Source of the DNA: Blasia pusilla
Lineage: Eukaryota > Marchantiophyta > Marchantiopsida > Blasiales
Direction of reading: 5' to 3'
DNA length: 64,000 nt
Assembly (NCBI GenBank): GCA_050084515.1
Contig: CM114271.1
Span: 56,792,001-56,856,000, forward strand
Below are positions 46,985 through 58,338 of this stretch, one piece after another; within the stretch, counting starts at the first letter, position 1, and each line of letters begins with the position of its first letter. A program made the position numbers and the translations under genes. The notes under the pieces were generated by a model that made no database searches, was not told the DNA's origin, and saw nothing but the letters and a program-made list of their open reading frames with translations.

Positions 46985-48255
46985 GGAGCATGCCATTTGG
47001 AACTACACTTCCAACCGAGGATGGGGATTTCCCTTTACCGGGCGCCTTCTACGGCCGGAATTGGATCTTAGGATCCAATTGGACTCAAACTAAGTTTGGC
47101 TCTAAATGACCTTCAACGCGCGGGGCAGTTTGGGACACAATGAGAACTAAGATTCTGATTCTCCAATGTCCGCTGACCTATTGGGAGGTAAGGAGCAAGC
47201 CATTCGGAACTACAATTCCAATCGAGGATGGGGATTTTCCTTTACCGGACGCCTTTTGCGACTGGAATTGGATCTTAGGATCCAATTGAACTCCGACTTA
47301 GTTTGGCTCCAAATGATCTTCAGCGGGCGCGGCAATTTGGGACTTAATGAGAACTAAGGTTACGATTCTACACTTGTTGCCAACCTATTGGGATACAAGG
47401 AGGAGGCCATTCGGAATTACAGTTCCAATCGAGGATGAGGATTTCCCTTTACCGGACGCCTTGTGCGATCAAAATTGGATCTTAGGATCGAATTGGACTT
47501 TGACTTAGTCTGGCTGCAAATGATCTTGAGCGGGCACGGCAGTTTGGGATACAATCAGAACTAAGGTTCCGATTCTACACTTGTTACCGAACTATTGGGA
47601 TGTAAGCAAAAGGCCATTCGAAATGACAATTCCAATCGAGGATGGGGATTTTCCTTTACCAGATGCCTTCTGCGGCCGGAATTGGATCTTAGGATCCAAT
47701 TGGACTCCAACTAAGTTTGGCTCCAAATAACCTTCAGCGGCGCAGAAGTTTGGGACACAATCAAAACTAAGGTTGTGATTCTACACTTGTTGCCGACCTA
47801 TTGGGATACAAGGAGTAGGCCATTCTGAACTATAGTTCCAATTGAGGATGGGGATTTCCCTTTACCGGACGCCTTCTGCAATCGGAATTGGATCTTGGGA
47901 TGCAATTGGACTAAGACTTATTTTTGCTCCAAATAACTTTCAACGAGCATGGCAGTTTGGGACACAATCAAAACTAAGGTTCTGAATCTACACTTGTTTC
48001 CGATCTATTGGGATGCAAGGAGCATGCCATTTGGAACTACAATTCCAATTGAGGATGGAGATTTCCCTTTACCGGGCGCCTTTTGCGGCTAGAATTAGAT
48101 CTTAGGATCCAATCGGACTGAGTCCAAGTTTGGCTCCAAATGACTTTCAGCGAGCGCGGCACTTTCGGACACAATCAAAACCAAAGTTTTGATTCTATAA
48201 TTGTTCCCGACAAAGGGATCTCAAGAACAAGCTTATTGGAACTACAGTTCTAATT
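46985..48255. repeat. 207-bp tandem satellite, about six units
   Basis: The block GAGGATGGGGATTT(T/C)CCTTTACC begins at 47017, 47224, 47431, 47638, 47844 and 48051. Spacings are 207, 207, 207, 206 and 207. Each unit also has GGAACTACA(A/G)TTCCAAT, TTGGATCTTAGGATCCAATTGG, TTTGGCTCCAAATGA and ACTAAGGTT.CGATTCTACA. Units differ by scattered substitutions of roughly 10-15 percent by eye. A unit of about 200 bases is somewhat longer than a nucleosome repeat. Confidence 0.9.
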
Positions 48256-48877
48256 GATCCAAAGGATAACAACGTCGAGGATGCAAGCTCTACAATAAGA
48301 AACTGGACACACATGTCACATAACAAGTCCATCGCACGATCATTATATGATAGTAAATATGCTCATTGAATAGATAAGATTTGGAACTCAAGTTCTAATT
48401 CGGGATCTCCCCGAATATCATATGGCTTCACAATCTTTAGCTTCCACTTTCTGCAATATGTTACAATTCTCGCAATCTTAGCTTCCATTCTCTGCAATAG
48501 GTTATAATTCCCACTGTACATTACTACAAATATCTAGTACTAGAGAATTTACAATTAGTGACAATACATTTTCAATTGGAGGAGATTCTCATCCGTTGCT
48601 ATATCTGTGATATCGACATGCTTAAACCTGGGCAATATACTTCCTTAATCCATCCGCTTCAATATGCTATATTTCACGTTCTATTTACAAATGTACCCAA
48701 TGGCATCAAAATAGAGTATCATTTCAGCTACCTATTACCCTCAGTGAGGTCTCTTCCTACTCAATCGCAAGAGTGTCTCATCTATGGCAAGGTTGGTAAT
48801 CTCCTCCTGAATCTCAAGGATATACTTATTGAGTCCATCGGCGAAGTTACTCCAACTAAATCTTCCCTCCCTGGGAG
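48256..48877. other. Spacer, no gene seen
   Basis: This is the 3' flank of the satellite. Plus-strand frames here and up to 49.0 kb are shadows of the minus-strand locus that follows. Nothing else is recognisable. Confidence 0.4.
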
Positions 48878-51366
48878 TCAGAAAAATCCTCGTGAAATCA
48901 ATTTGGAGATCTTCTTTTCGGGTCTAGTAGATAGCTTGGAACTTATCATAATTCTTCTTTCGACGCCCCTCGTCCAAATTCCCAGGTCCATATCCCAATC
49001 CTTAGCCTTTGCGATGATGTAGCCAAAAATATGATGCTTCAATTCGTGCAGGCCATACTCGTCACGGAAAAAATTGGCAACTTCTTGCTCGCTCACCAGC
49101 ATGCACTATTCCAGTGGTTGTTGGAGATCATTCCCTTTCATGGAATAGTAGAATACATTATCCACCATAGTAGACGCCTTGGAGTCGAAGAAGATTTGAT
49201 ACGCCTTCTTACATTCTCGGTCTAGGCGGGAACCTAGAGTATCTACAATGGTGATTGACTTGGTTGTAACCCTTAGCACAAAGTGATGGTCATGCAGGGT
49301 GACGATAAATACCTTCTCGGTTCCCTTGTACTGCACCACTTCATTCCACACAGTGTCCATGCTCTCATCTAGCATGGCACCATAAGAGAAAATGTCATAA
49401 ATATAAGGGAGGGAGACATAACCCACGAAGCTCATGTTGGTGTCGATATAGAGACCAAATGATGGTCCACCCTTCTGACTCCACCCTGCTACGGACTCCA
49501 GGTCTACGAAAGCCGCTTTTATCAAAGACGTCCTTGAAACCAGACTGAATCTCCCACTTCGTGTACAAGAGAGCCCCCAACTTCACGATGCCATCGAGAA
49601 CTCCAGCTGGGAGATATTTCTCTTTCGGATACTCCAAACACCACCTAGAAGTAAGGAAGGCATTGATACTGCATGTTGGCCTCGTAGCTTCCACTAATAT
49701 CTGATCCACGCTGCCGAAGATGACATCTGCGGTGATCTCCGCTCTTGGATATTCCTTGCATACTGTCCGAGTCAGCTGTTCAGGTATATTCTAGAATAAG
49801 ATCGAGGCCTTTAGCTTTTCTTAGATTACATGGAGACGGTGTTTACCATTACCGCCAGTAGAATGTGGCTTTGGAAAACCAATCCGCCTAGTACTAATAA
49901 AATGACTAACACTCATCCCATCTAGGAAACTCTCTTTCATCATCAGAAGGTAAGATAGAATAGTACCGACCTCGCAATGATTTTTTTCATCTCGCGGTCC
50001 AGGAAGTATATTAAATTTTGGAAGGGCTATAATGCTATTTGGATCATTCAAAAGGAGGGAATTGATCCTAATGTCCACCAAGACTATATTCTTTGGGCAA
50101 GAGAAGTTTCTAAACTCTCTAACAACATAAACCGCAGATCTTTCACATACTTTGAGAGACCCTTTGTCCCCTTTTGAACAGAGGAGTCCCGCACAAACCA
50201 AAAAAAAATTGCCTTCTTGACGAAAGATTCAGAAAAATAGCAGGAATCTACTAGCCACTCAAGCATTTCAAGTGCATCTTCCCTATTCATCGTGGTCCAA
50301 AATCCATAATCATATTCTCCCTCTATCATGTCAGTTAGTATTCTGAGGTAGGGGAGGACAAATACAACCCGTCCATCTCTCGACATGAAGGCATTATTTC
50401 CCCTAAGACCGAGGGGATACAGTTTGCTAAACCTCTCCATAATTCGGAAAATAATTCCGTCGATTTTGAGGATAAGAAGAGGCCTAAGGGATTTCACATA
50501 TCCACCAACCAATGCAAGATATTAGTCTCTCAAAGAGGGAATTAGAACTATAGTTCCATCAAGAAATATTCATTCACTGAACTATCATAGTGCCAGTGCT
50601 TACCTTTCTGCCTGAAGGTAAATGTCCAACATTTTGACTCGTTGTAGGCTCCTTTGGTTCATAGTAGCGTCAGTAATCACGGAGCTATGCAAAACACTTC
50701 AATATTAGGGACAATCCCAAATTTACAGATGTAAGATTGGTTAAGATTGGTTTATAGTGGGTAAAAATTCACATTACCTTCCTATCATAAGAGGGAAAAT
50801 CGCAATGTCGGATGAACTCCCACGGAGTCTGGAAGTGGCCGTTGGATATGCTGAGCCACAGCAGTTTGACATAATGTGTCAACGCTGTCATGAGAAAACT
50901 ATCTTTTGATGATGATGCCTTCCATTTTGGCACCTTCATAAAATGTTGTACAGTATCGTGGTGGTTCTTGTTTCTAACCACGTCAAAAAACAAAATTTGT
51001 TGCTAGCTGTCCAAATCCAGCCAACGTCTTGTTGCCTTGTCAAAATAGTTCAGTAGTTTGGAGATCCGCTCGACCTCCACACGGACTATCATTTGCACAA
51101 ACCAAAGTGAACCCAACTGGGGGAAGATTCCTCTCTTGTAAGTGATCCGAAATCGCAGCCTCCATTATGGCCAAACTATCTTCATTCTTACATGTCCACA
51201 GGCCCAAAGCAAAGTAATCATTGGCTGCGTGGAGAAAATATCCACGCCCTTTTCTGATGCTAATACTTTTCAAGTTGCCAAAGTTTTGATAAGCAGGGCA
51301 GAAAAGCAAGACCTCGTACGATTCAGAAAGCAGCATGATTTTACCAGATCTAGGCCGGGTCTGCAT
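48878..51366 (-). pseudogene. Multi-part minus-strand locus, plant NT-C2-protein-like C-terminus (tentative)
   Basis: Successive minus-strand segments look coding but need splicing and at least one frame change. Order: 51366-51040 (LGLWTCKNEDSLAIMEAAIS), 50993-50775 (ends in a GTAATG donor), 50512-50090, 50201-49821 and 49709-48878. The last part reads GGPSFGLYIDTNMSFVGYV, TLHDHHFVLRVT and ITIVDTLGSRLDRECKKAYQ. It resembles the C-terminal region of plant proteins with an EEIG1/EHBP1-type N-terminal C2 domain, where a DH.F.LKV block is followed by YYIIDTLGERL.EGC.QAY. The C2 domain itself was not recognised. The frame change near 49.53 kb suggests decay. It could equally be a live gene with unseen introns, or a domesticated transposon gene. 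Confidence 0.4.
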
Positions 51367-51626
51367 CAGACATTTCTTTCATTAGAATCCAAAGAATCAT
51401 ACAGAAATACAAAGGCAATACAAGATTGTAGGAGAAAATGAAACAACATGAAAATAGAAGTCCTCAACTCTCGGACTGATAACATTACATTAACTACTAC
51501 ACCTCTTGTGTGCAGAAGGGATGCAAGGGAAAAACCCTTACACTTCATAATACAATTGGAAGAAGGTAGTCACAGGGGAATAAATGGGAACTGAAGTATC
51601 GATTAAGATATGAATGAAAATGACTA

Positions 51627-53140
51627 TCAATTCAAGCTCCCCCAAGTGCTAAAATCCAAAGATCTAATTTCCGCACTCATTTCCCTAATGGTTTCCAAAG
51701 AGGTTCTATCCTCCATGCTCGACTTTATGGAACCACCACCCCCTACTAATCTCAACTCTCTTTTGGCATGATCAAAGTCTGTGTGAAACCCCTGATAGTA
51801 AAGATGTCGATTGAGTCTTACCAAGGATGAGGTCCTCCGGTCGATGTTGGTCCCCGGGCCAATACTATGTGGAGATGTTCCATGTGTTGGGGATGGGTTA
51901 TTATGCTTCTGTTTCTTTGAATGTTTCACGAATACAATTTCTGGAGAACCGTCCAAATCGCTAGAGTCTCCAACTGTCGTTGATACTGTTCTACGTGGGA
52001 TCCATTTTGTGTGTTTTTCTCGGTCCATATTTCCCATAGAAGCCTTCAGCGCGATGACTCTACGTGTCTCGGATATATTAATGCTCGTTCTCCCTTCATA
52101 TTGTGGTCTAGCAACTTTCTTCAGCGATGTACTTCTTGGCAAAGCTGAAGGCTTTGTAGACACTGGAGATTGAAGTGGAACTTGAGACATATCATTTTTC
52201 TGTGTATTTACATATTTGATTGTTAAATTGCGTCTAGAGTTTTCAGAATCCGATATTTTGAGTACAGTGGCTAAGCCATTCCCAAGGATAGTGTTTACTA
52301 CTTTTCTAAGTTGCAAGTCACCAACCGCTGAACACTCACACGTTGACCTACTACGTGTTCCATCGTGTGACTCTTGCATGAAACCACAATATGAGGTCTT
52401 ATTTTCTGAATTCAAAGTGTGGAGACCCTAAATACAATGAGAACTTTAGATGAGTTAATCACTACTTTAGTTGCTCACATGATTCGGAGAAGCCGGTAAC
52501 GTTGTAGTGAGCTTTTCGGTACCCTCGAGTCTCTCAATTCCCTTTTCTCCTTATGGAGTTTGCTTTTCCACTCCCTTGCTTTCCTCGTCTCTCTATGTAG
52601 TGGCAAAATGTCCAACATAATGAGAACTTAAGTTCTACATCAGTGCAAGAGGAGGCAAGGAAACTGAAAACATAATATGAAATATTTATTGGGTTGCTCA
52701 CCTTAGAAGGAGATTTCGATGACGGTGGAGTGTGCTTTTCCGTCCCAAGCAGTCCCTCTCTCTCCTCTTCTCCCTGTGTAGTGGCAAAATGCTCCACATA
52801 ATGAGAACTTAAGTTCTACATGAGTGCAAGAAGAAGCTAGGAAACTAAAATCAGAATAGGAAAAAATAATTGGGTTGCTCACCAGAGTAGGAAAGTCCGA
52901 TGACGTCGGAATTTGCTTCCCCGTCCCACACAGCCCCTCCCTTTCATTTTCTCCCTGTGGACACTCAACATAATGAGAAAAAATTATTAATTTGAAACTA
53001 ATACCAGGAAGGATTTGCATGCATTAGGAGGATCATACATGATCATGTAAATTCCTCACCCCAGTTGGTGTTTTCGACGATGGTGTATGCTTGGATCTGC
53101 TCTCCAACACTTCGTCATCCTTCTCTCCCTCGGGAGTAAG
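51627..53140 (-). CDS. Unrecognised gene with tandemly duplicated small exons
   Basis: The 3' exon (52437-51627) is open to a TGA and gives a Ser/Arg/Lys-rich, probably disordered protein with no known domain (for example KHSKKQKHNNPSP). Upstream lie related exons with matching splice sites. One (52954-52883) reads GENEREGLCGTGKQIP, the next (about 52773-52703) GEEEREGLLGTEKHTP, and an earlier one (ending 53060) GEKDDEVLESRSKHTP. Each ends at GTGAGCAA or GTGAGG and is spaced by about 180 bases with similar introns. The fourth (about 52592-52481) contains a stop in the homologous frame but still ends GTEKLTTTLPASPNH, then GTGAGC. The first exon and start codon were not found. It may be partly decayed. 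Confidence 0.4.
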
Positions 53141-53159
53141 CGCCACCAGCGATGTTAGA

Positions 53160-53375
53160 TGTGTATAGGATAGTACATCATGTCATGTGGATATGATGTA
53201 TACTATCATGTGTTAGGGGGGACCCAACTATTAGTTAGGAGGGAAATTACGTGGTCTTGATATACATGCATGAGTGTATTCTGTGTGTGGAGATCTACCT
53301 ATGTGTTGGGAAGATCGGTGTTGTATGTTTTATAAATGTGATCAGCGATATTTATGTCTGTAAAAATTATCATAT
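53160..53375 (+). repeat. LTR-tail-like repeat with near-palindrome
   Basis: GATAGTACATCAT and ATGATGTATACTATC (53169-53207) form a near-perfect inverted repeat. Then GTGTGGAGATCTACCTATGTG, GGGAAGATCGGTGTTGT and ATCAGCGATATTTATG match the 31.76-31.87 kb LTR fragment (GTGTGGATCTACCCGTATGTTGGGG and following). It is a dispersed LTR-related sequence. Confidence 0.5.
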
Positions 53376-55761
53376 CTTAGTTAGCCAAAAGATAGAGTTG
53401 CACCATGTTAACGCAATAGCGAGTTGTTTGGGTGTGACTTTGTCTTGCTATGTCAGATGAAGTTGGAAATAGGTCTATTTAATTAATAAATTTGGTTCTG
53501 AACTCTTCCCTTTTCACAATCACTCTCCCTCGATTGTCACTACTTTTTACCAATAATCCATATCAATGACATTACTACATGCACAAGCATTTGCTTGAAC
53601 ATATCAAGTGCTTGGAGGCCACTCATCACATCCTCCATTCACAATCGATCAACCATGAATGTTTATTTAAAATTTTCTCCACAAGATTAATTGTGTAGCT
53701 CAAAGAATTATTCTTACTTTGACTTCTTCTTCTTCTTCTTTTAAATTGATTTGTAATCTTCTTATTTTTCATTCATTTTGCAAGGCTTATCTCCTTCCTT
53801 CCCCTCATGTGCTATGAAGTTCCCTTATAATAAATATGAATGCATGTATGATGGAAGATTTTAATAAAGGAATCAGATATAAATATTTGTTTTTTCTATT
53901 AAAACTCTCTTATGGAAAACCAAAATATATTTTATTATTACATCAAACCCTCTTGATTTTTGAGCAGTTCTCTTATTAACATCTTGGAATCTCAGCCAAT
54001 CTATTCTTAGCCCATATACTTAATTTGAAGTCTATTTTGGGACATCGGGCGGACTTGGAAAGTTGAACAAATTAGGATCCATTTTGGAGGTCATTCAAAT
54101 GGGTAATTCAAATTACCATCAATCTACATTATTATTGGAGAGTGCTTCTTCATTTTCAGATCATCTATCGTTCTGACACATGTCAATAGAATGGGAATGG
54201 CTAACCTCTCTCGAATTCAATTATAAATTTAGGATGGGTAATTCAAAATTGATCCATTGGCATCGGCTAGTAGTCATGGTTGCGGCATCCATGGGCACCA
54301 TCTAGCAGTTATGGCGTGCATATAGGAGTGACATAAAATGGAATCAATATGCAGCCCCTGGGTTCGGGAAGAGGGTCTGGAGAAGATTACCAATGAGAAG
54401 ATTAACACGGCAGGAAGAAATCCGGAAGATTAACACGATGGGGAAGAAACCCGGGAGACTAACACATCCAGAAGAACGGGCAACACAAAGAAGAATAGTA
54501 CAACGTGGAAAAGAACAAAAGACTAATTAATACTAACACAAGGGAGTAATTGGTTTGGAAAGGACAAAAATTCACATTGGATCTCAATGATCTCATCGGC
54601 CGAGTGAGGAAGCAGCAAAATAACTTGTATTCTACAGCCTCTGCACTTTGAGCTCGACTATATTAAGGACCATAAAAATTTATCGGATGTTCAGAAATTC
54701 GCATTGGATCTCATCGGACGGATGAGGAAGGTGTAGAATAACTTATATTATGCAACCTCTACACACCGGGCTCGCCTGTTATAGGGGCTGTAAAACATTA
54801 TCAGATTTTTAGAAATTCACATTGAGTCTCATTGGACTAGTGAGGAATTGAGTCTCATCGGACCGATGAGGAAACTTCATAATAACTGGTACTAGTAAGG
54901 TGCCGGTGCAATGCGCGGGAAATAAAAAAGTGTATGAAGAAATTTAGTTAGCGGATAGCCCATGAAGGAAAGGGACTAATGATACAACACACAAATTCAA
55001 ACTTTTTTTTTGCAAATAGCATATGAAAATTTTATAACGTGTTGGAGTTTGCAAACCACCCTCCAATAAAAATATAGATTGTGCGGCCTAATAGGACCCC
55101 TAAAGATTATTGGAGCAGGTGTACTCCGTGGCAGGAACATGTGGTTGAGAAGAAGGAAGAGATGCGGATAATCTATGAGTGGACGCGTGGCACGAATGAG
55201 GCACCTCTCACGGAGGCCTGGACTCTGCCACAGTCGAGGTCGCGCGCGAACGAGAGAAACAAAATTTGACATGAAATCGTGCGAAGATTGAATCTGATTT
55301 GCAGGCGCTTCAGGAAAAAACTTCGGAATTGGGGTCAGGAGGGACTTTTTCGCGGAAAATTTACAACCGAATTAGACTTTGTACGAAAGGGGACAGGGTC
55401 AGATTATTTCTGTTTCTTTCTGGGTTTTAGAGTGTCTGCCCAATTTTCGAATCGCTGGAGCAATTTGACGTTTGGAGTCCCGGCATCGCGCAATGAACTA
55501 GAAGAAAATTCTGAATTGAACGTTCTTACTGGACAATTTGGAAATTTCGTATAGTTTGTGACCGAGCACGACTCGGAGCTGCTGCAGCATTGCGTGGTTT
55601 TGGAGGCTCTGATCCGAAGTCCCCAGGGTTTCCTCGTAAATCCTTGCAAGGAGTCTTACCCGTGTCGGTTCTTACTCTCTGAGAACATTTCTTGGGTAAC
55701 AATCTGAATACATCTCATTATCTTGGGAGTTGGAGAGCTCCTCCTCAGATATAGGTGGGCT
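53376..55761. other. Intergenic, with direct repeats; leader of the SOUL gene at its right
   Basis: No gene is supported. At about 54567-54935 a unit of roughly 120 bases is repeated two to three times (AAATTC.CATTGGATCTCA..., TAATAACTTGTATTCTACAGCC and related). A related stretch occurs at 60.95-61.08 kb. Composition becomes less AT-rich from about 55.1 kb towards the SOUL gene start. Confidence 0.45.
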
Positions 55762-58338
55762 ATGGCCACCCACGGCACTGCCAGCCTACGGAATGTCTCT
55801 GATGCTAAGGGTTTGAGTGGAGTAACCTGTATGAGTTTCTCCACTGATGAGCTCGACTATGTTGCGGTGAAGAAATTCGCGGCGGTCGCACAGTCCTCAG
55901 GATTGAGTAGCGGGAGGACGATGGGTTTAAGCTCGGTGAGACAGAACCTGAGAAAGAGTGGGGGAAGCGTAAGGGTGGGCATTTCAAGGAATCCGAAGAT
56001 AAGCTCAGCAGTTTTTACGGCTACAGAGGAGAAGTACTTCATGGATTCGCCCAAGATGAAGGAGATGATAGCCTTTCTGGAAAAGGATTTGCCTCATCTG
56101 TTCGATGAGCAAGGGATCGACAAAAGCATGTATGATGAGAAGGTCGACTTCGTTGATCCCATCACTAAATATGACAGTTTGGAGGGCTACTTGTTCAACA
56201 TTCAATTGCTTCGCCGACTTTTCAGTCCCATCTTTGAACTCCACAAAGTGAAACAGGTGGGTACCTCGAGATCCGCCCGAGCCTTATCCTTTCTCAACCG
56301 TCCCTGCCTCGATCTGCCAGACTAAATGAGATTAGACCCCTTCAATTCTACGTCTGATCTTGGCGGATCCATGTGCAACTACCGTAGTTTGCTGCTAGAC
56401 AATTAGCGTCTAGCAGCAATTAGATGGCGCAGATTTGTATTTCAGAGGCACATTTGAAAGATGGAGAAGAATTCTCAGAAGCTATTCGCACTATCATGAG
56501 CGTTGTGGGGATCTTAAATGAAACAGCCGATACTCGCTTCTTTACATGAGTTTCTCTCTGTTGGTAATTTACGTCGAGGTCCTACTTTTTACATGGTTTT
56601 GACAGACGGGTCCGACAGACATAACTACGAGATGGACTATGACGATGACCTTTGTGCTTTTGCCTTGGAGGCCACAGTTGCTCTTCACTGGCACCTCGGT
56701 GATGACTGTGAACCCTAAGACGGGCAAGTTCTGCAGTCATGTGGTAAGCCTATTTGCAATGTCTCCCCGGGAAAATCGCACCGGTACAATATCAGCCTTA
56801 GAATTGGGATACTGCATACTTACATTTTCATCCTTAAACCTAACAAGTCCACTTTTGTTCTACTCACAGGATTACTGGGATTCTATCAAGTCCAATGACT
56901 ACTTCTCTACGGAAGGATTACTGGATGTAATGAAGCAGGTACTCATTCCATGTTTTCAATGGATGATTATCGGTCGTGCTACTTCATTTTCGTTAGGTGT
57001 CAATTCATTGTAAAAATGAAATGATTCTGAAACTTCTTCCGTTTGGAACAGCTGCAAGTATACAAGACACCAGATTTGGAGACACCTATATACACGAGCT
57101 TGAAAAGGACGGCGGTGTACGAGGTGGGTTGAAGTTGAACCCTAATAGTTGTCCATGTTTGAACACTTGGACTTGGAGATATTTGAGGACAAATTTCTGA
57201 CTGCTTATGTTGTGCTGAGCAGGTTAGACAATATGAGCAGTTCCTCGTTGCAGAAACTGCGAGTGGTGGAGTCGCTGGAAACAAAGGCTTCAACGACGTC
57301 GCAGGGTTTGTCAACCAACACCTCCTCACATTCTTTATCAGACATTCATGAATTCGTCTGTGTCCACATTCTTTCCGGCATAGTATCTCCGTCCACACGA
57401 ATCCAGCCAAGCTCCACAGTCTGGAATCCCCACGACTCTAGGCATCTTAAAAGCCCTCACTTCCTGCGCAGGTACTTGTTCGGGAAGAACACGACAGGAG
57501 AGAAGATGAAAATGACAACACCTGTTTTCAATCAGTCACTTGGAAGCGAGTCCCAGCTGCAGTTTGTTTTGCCACTCAGCACCGACCTATCCACGTAAGT
57601 ACTTTGGATAAGTGCTGAATGTATAAGCTGACATCTACATGTTCATTGCAAGCTGTGCTAGGCCAACATTGTCCCCTGCCTATCGATCGAGAGTAGAGGT
57701 CTAGTATCCTAACCCACGACTCTTATCATCACACTAGTTCCCAGTTCGCGTGATGGGAAAGTAGTTTCACGGTGCATCTGCAACGCAAAAGAGTGCTGTA
57801 CCAATATTGAGTTACAAAAGTTACCGGCCCGGTTGCAGCGTTCCAACCCCATTATCAGAGGAGGTGAAGCTTCGATCGGTCGACAAAACCTTCGCTGCTG
57901 TCATCAAGTTCAATGGAGAGTCCACTGAAGAGGTCGTTCGACAAAAGGAAGCGCTACTGCGGACTGCTGTGACGGACGATGGTTTGAAACCAGAAGAAGG
58001 TTATGTGCTTGCTAGGTACAACGACCCTGGTCGCACAAGGCCTTTCTTCAGGGTAAGGATCTCATCTCTCCTGACTTCTTGCTACCTTTTCTTTTTGGTC
58101 GGAATGTCTAACTTCAGTTGTTCATAGCTCAATTCGCTCGTTCAGCTACGTTTTACTAATTTTGCTTCTACTACACGATCGCTAGCATACGCTGGGGCTA
58201 TCAATAAACCCAACTGGACCAGACTATCAATAAACCCAACTTGACAAGACGTGCCGGATCTGAATAGTGTTGTTCGTTGTGCTGATGCAGAGAAATGAGG
58301 TTATTATTTGGCTGGAAGAATTCCAGCTGGAAGTGTAA
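55762..58338 (+). CDS. DUF2358-SOUL haem-binding-type protein, probably plastid
   Basis: Eight exons join in frame: 55762-56256, 56606-56743, 56870-56938, 57052-57123, 57223-57305, 57472-57594, 57839-58052, 58291-58338, giving 413 aa. The first ~95 residues are Ser/Arg-rich and likely a plastid transit peptide. A DUF2358 domain covers about 100-225 (KMKEMIAFLEKDLPHLFD, YDSLEGYLFNIQLLRRLF, then TTRWTMTMTFVLLPWRP). A SOUL domain covers about 240-400 (DLETPIYTSLKRTAVYEVR, GKNTTGEKMKMTTPVF, VLARYNDPGRTRPFFRRNEV). This fusion matches the plant SOUL branch that includes Arabidopsis HBP5-type proteins, which bind haem or tetrapyrroles in chloroplasts. The exon 7 acceptor (TTGCAG before CGTTCC) was chosen because it alone keeps the SOUL frame; earlier AGs bring in stops or foreign sequence. 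The gene appears intact. Confidence 0.92.

Noticed and set aside
46985-48255. A CRISPR-like array
   Set aside because: The period is 207 bases of continuous similarity with no short repeat and unique spacer structure, and the context is a eukaryotic nuclear genome.
57731-57838. An earlier acceptor for SOUL exon 7 (CACTAG or CCCAG near 57,740-57,747)
   Set aside because: The first gives an early stop. The second inserts about 30 residues unlike the family. The acceptor before CGTTCC restores the SOUL sequence in frame.
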